Of a stretch of DNA of 64,000 nucleotides, positions 63,555 through 64,000 are shown piece after piece. The position numbers were made by a program, and so were the translations under genes. The number at the start of each line of letters is the position of its first letter. Position 1 is the stretch's first letter. Below the pieces are notes generated by a model. It was not told where the DNA came from. It saw only the letters and a program-made list of their open reading frames with translations, and ran no database searches. Origin of the DNA: Bugula neritina (taxonomy: Eukaryota > Bryozoa > Gymnolaemata > Cheilostomatida > Bugulidae). The DNA lies in NCBI GenBank assembly GCA_964035545.1, contig OZ037771.1, forward strand, positions 682,001 to 746,000. The letters run 5' to 3'.

Positions 63555-63690
63555 TAATTCATACTTTGGAATCCCTGCTGGACTCCACATGAGTGCCTGA
63601 TTTAGAGTCCCTGCTGAACCCCACGAGTGCCTGATTTAGAGTCCCTGATAAACTCACCGCGAGTGCCTGATTCTTGGGGGACGGGTACTC
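63555..63690 (+). repeat. About 39-bp direct repeat, 3 copies
   Basis: Units with GAGTGCCTGATTTAGAGTCC then CTGCTGAACCCCAC, three degenerating copies. Confidence 0.75.
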
Positions 63691-63712
63691 ATGGGTGTTC
63701 AGCAGACTTTTT

Positions 63713-63792
63713 TTTCAGGCTGCGTTCGGGTATTGAACCAGTGTCTTTGTGGTTGAGGAGCGACGCCCCTACCATTACCCTGGGACGGGTCC
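63713..63792 (-). mobile_element. tRNA-like unit (minus strand)
   Basis: On the minus strand: A-box-like AGGGTAATGGTAGGGGCG and B-box TGGTTCAATACCC. It resembles the heads at 62873-63398 but is inverted. Confidence 0.5.
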
Positions 63793-63865
63793 CCTTATAA
63801 CAAACCCTTGTTGATGCTTATATTTCTTTATTTTAGGAATTTCAAAATATTATAAAAATAACAAA

Positions 63866-63935
63866 TGAAGCCGCATGGGTTTGAACCCACACCCTATGGC
63901 ACATAATACCAAAGCTCTACCACTACTCTATTTAT
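63866..63935 (-). mobile_element. tRNA-like unit (minus strand)
   Basis: On the minus strand: AGTAGTGGTAGAGCTTTGGT followed by B-box GGGTTCAAACCCA; same family of heads. Confidence 0.55.
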
Positions 63936-64000
63936 ATCTTGATATTTAAAAGTAGTTATTACGTAGATCTGATTTTTCCTTATGTGAATAAAATTAAAAA

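Overview
The window is nuclear DNA of an invertebrate animal: AT-rich, gene-dense, with split genes, GT-AG introns (median a few hundred bases), an LTR retrotransposon end, SINE- and MITE-like elements and very many tandem repeats. The gene set (CYFIP, NUDCD2, a C-type-lectin receptor, a receptor-type PTP, a metzincin, a poly-C2H2 protein and a cGAS-like enzyme) is metazoan. The compactness would suit a sponge or another early-branching animal, but the species cannot be fixed from sequence alone.

Layout. 1-2713: 3' end of a Ty3/Gypsy element (integrase end, a separate zinc-finger ORF, 3' LTR). 2740-4007: a giant foldback element. 5427-19343 (+): complete CYFIP gene, 25 coding exons, 1277 aa. 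20253-23679 (+): transmembrane C-type-lectin-like receptor, 7 exons. 24213-30629 (-): membrane-anchored tandem PTP whose two phosphatase domains have both lost catalytic residues. 33717-42791 (-): protein with about 21 C2H2 fingers, 10 exons. 45439-47738 (+): NUDCD2, 4 exons. 48901-54872 (-): cGAS-like receptor (cGLR) nucleotidyltransferase, 10 exons, 717 aa. 55795-61944 (+): secreted-then-anchored ADAMTS-like metalloprotease, 13 exons. 62873-63935: cluster of tRNA-derived SINE units. The exon sets were built by hand. In six of the seven genes every intron phase agrees and the summed CDS is a multiple of three. In the PTP gene one junction (exon 2-3) is uncertain.

Recurring theme. Many introns contain minisatellites, and in at least nine of them the array starts or ends exactly at a splice site, with each repeat unit carrying a copy of the exon edge plus the donor or acceptor. 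Some exons are therefore preceded or followed by up to 16 near-identical decoy splice sites. This, the cGLR gene and the doubly inactive PTP are the most interesting things in the window.

Genes working together. There are no operons. CYFIP belongs to the WAVE/Arp2/3 actin pathway, and the cGLR would make a cyclic-dinucleotide-type signal in innate immunity. The cGLR and metalloprotease genes are head-to-head with about 0.9 kb between start codons. The lectin and PTP genes, and NUDCD2 and the cGLR gene, are tail-to-tail.
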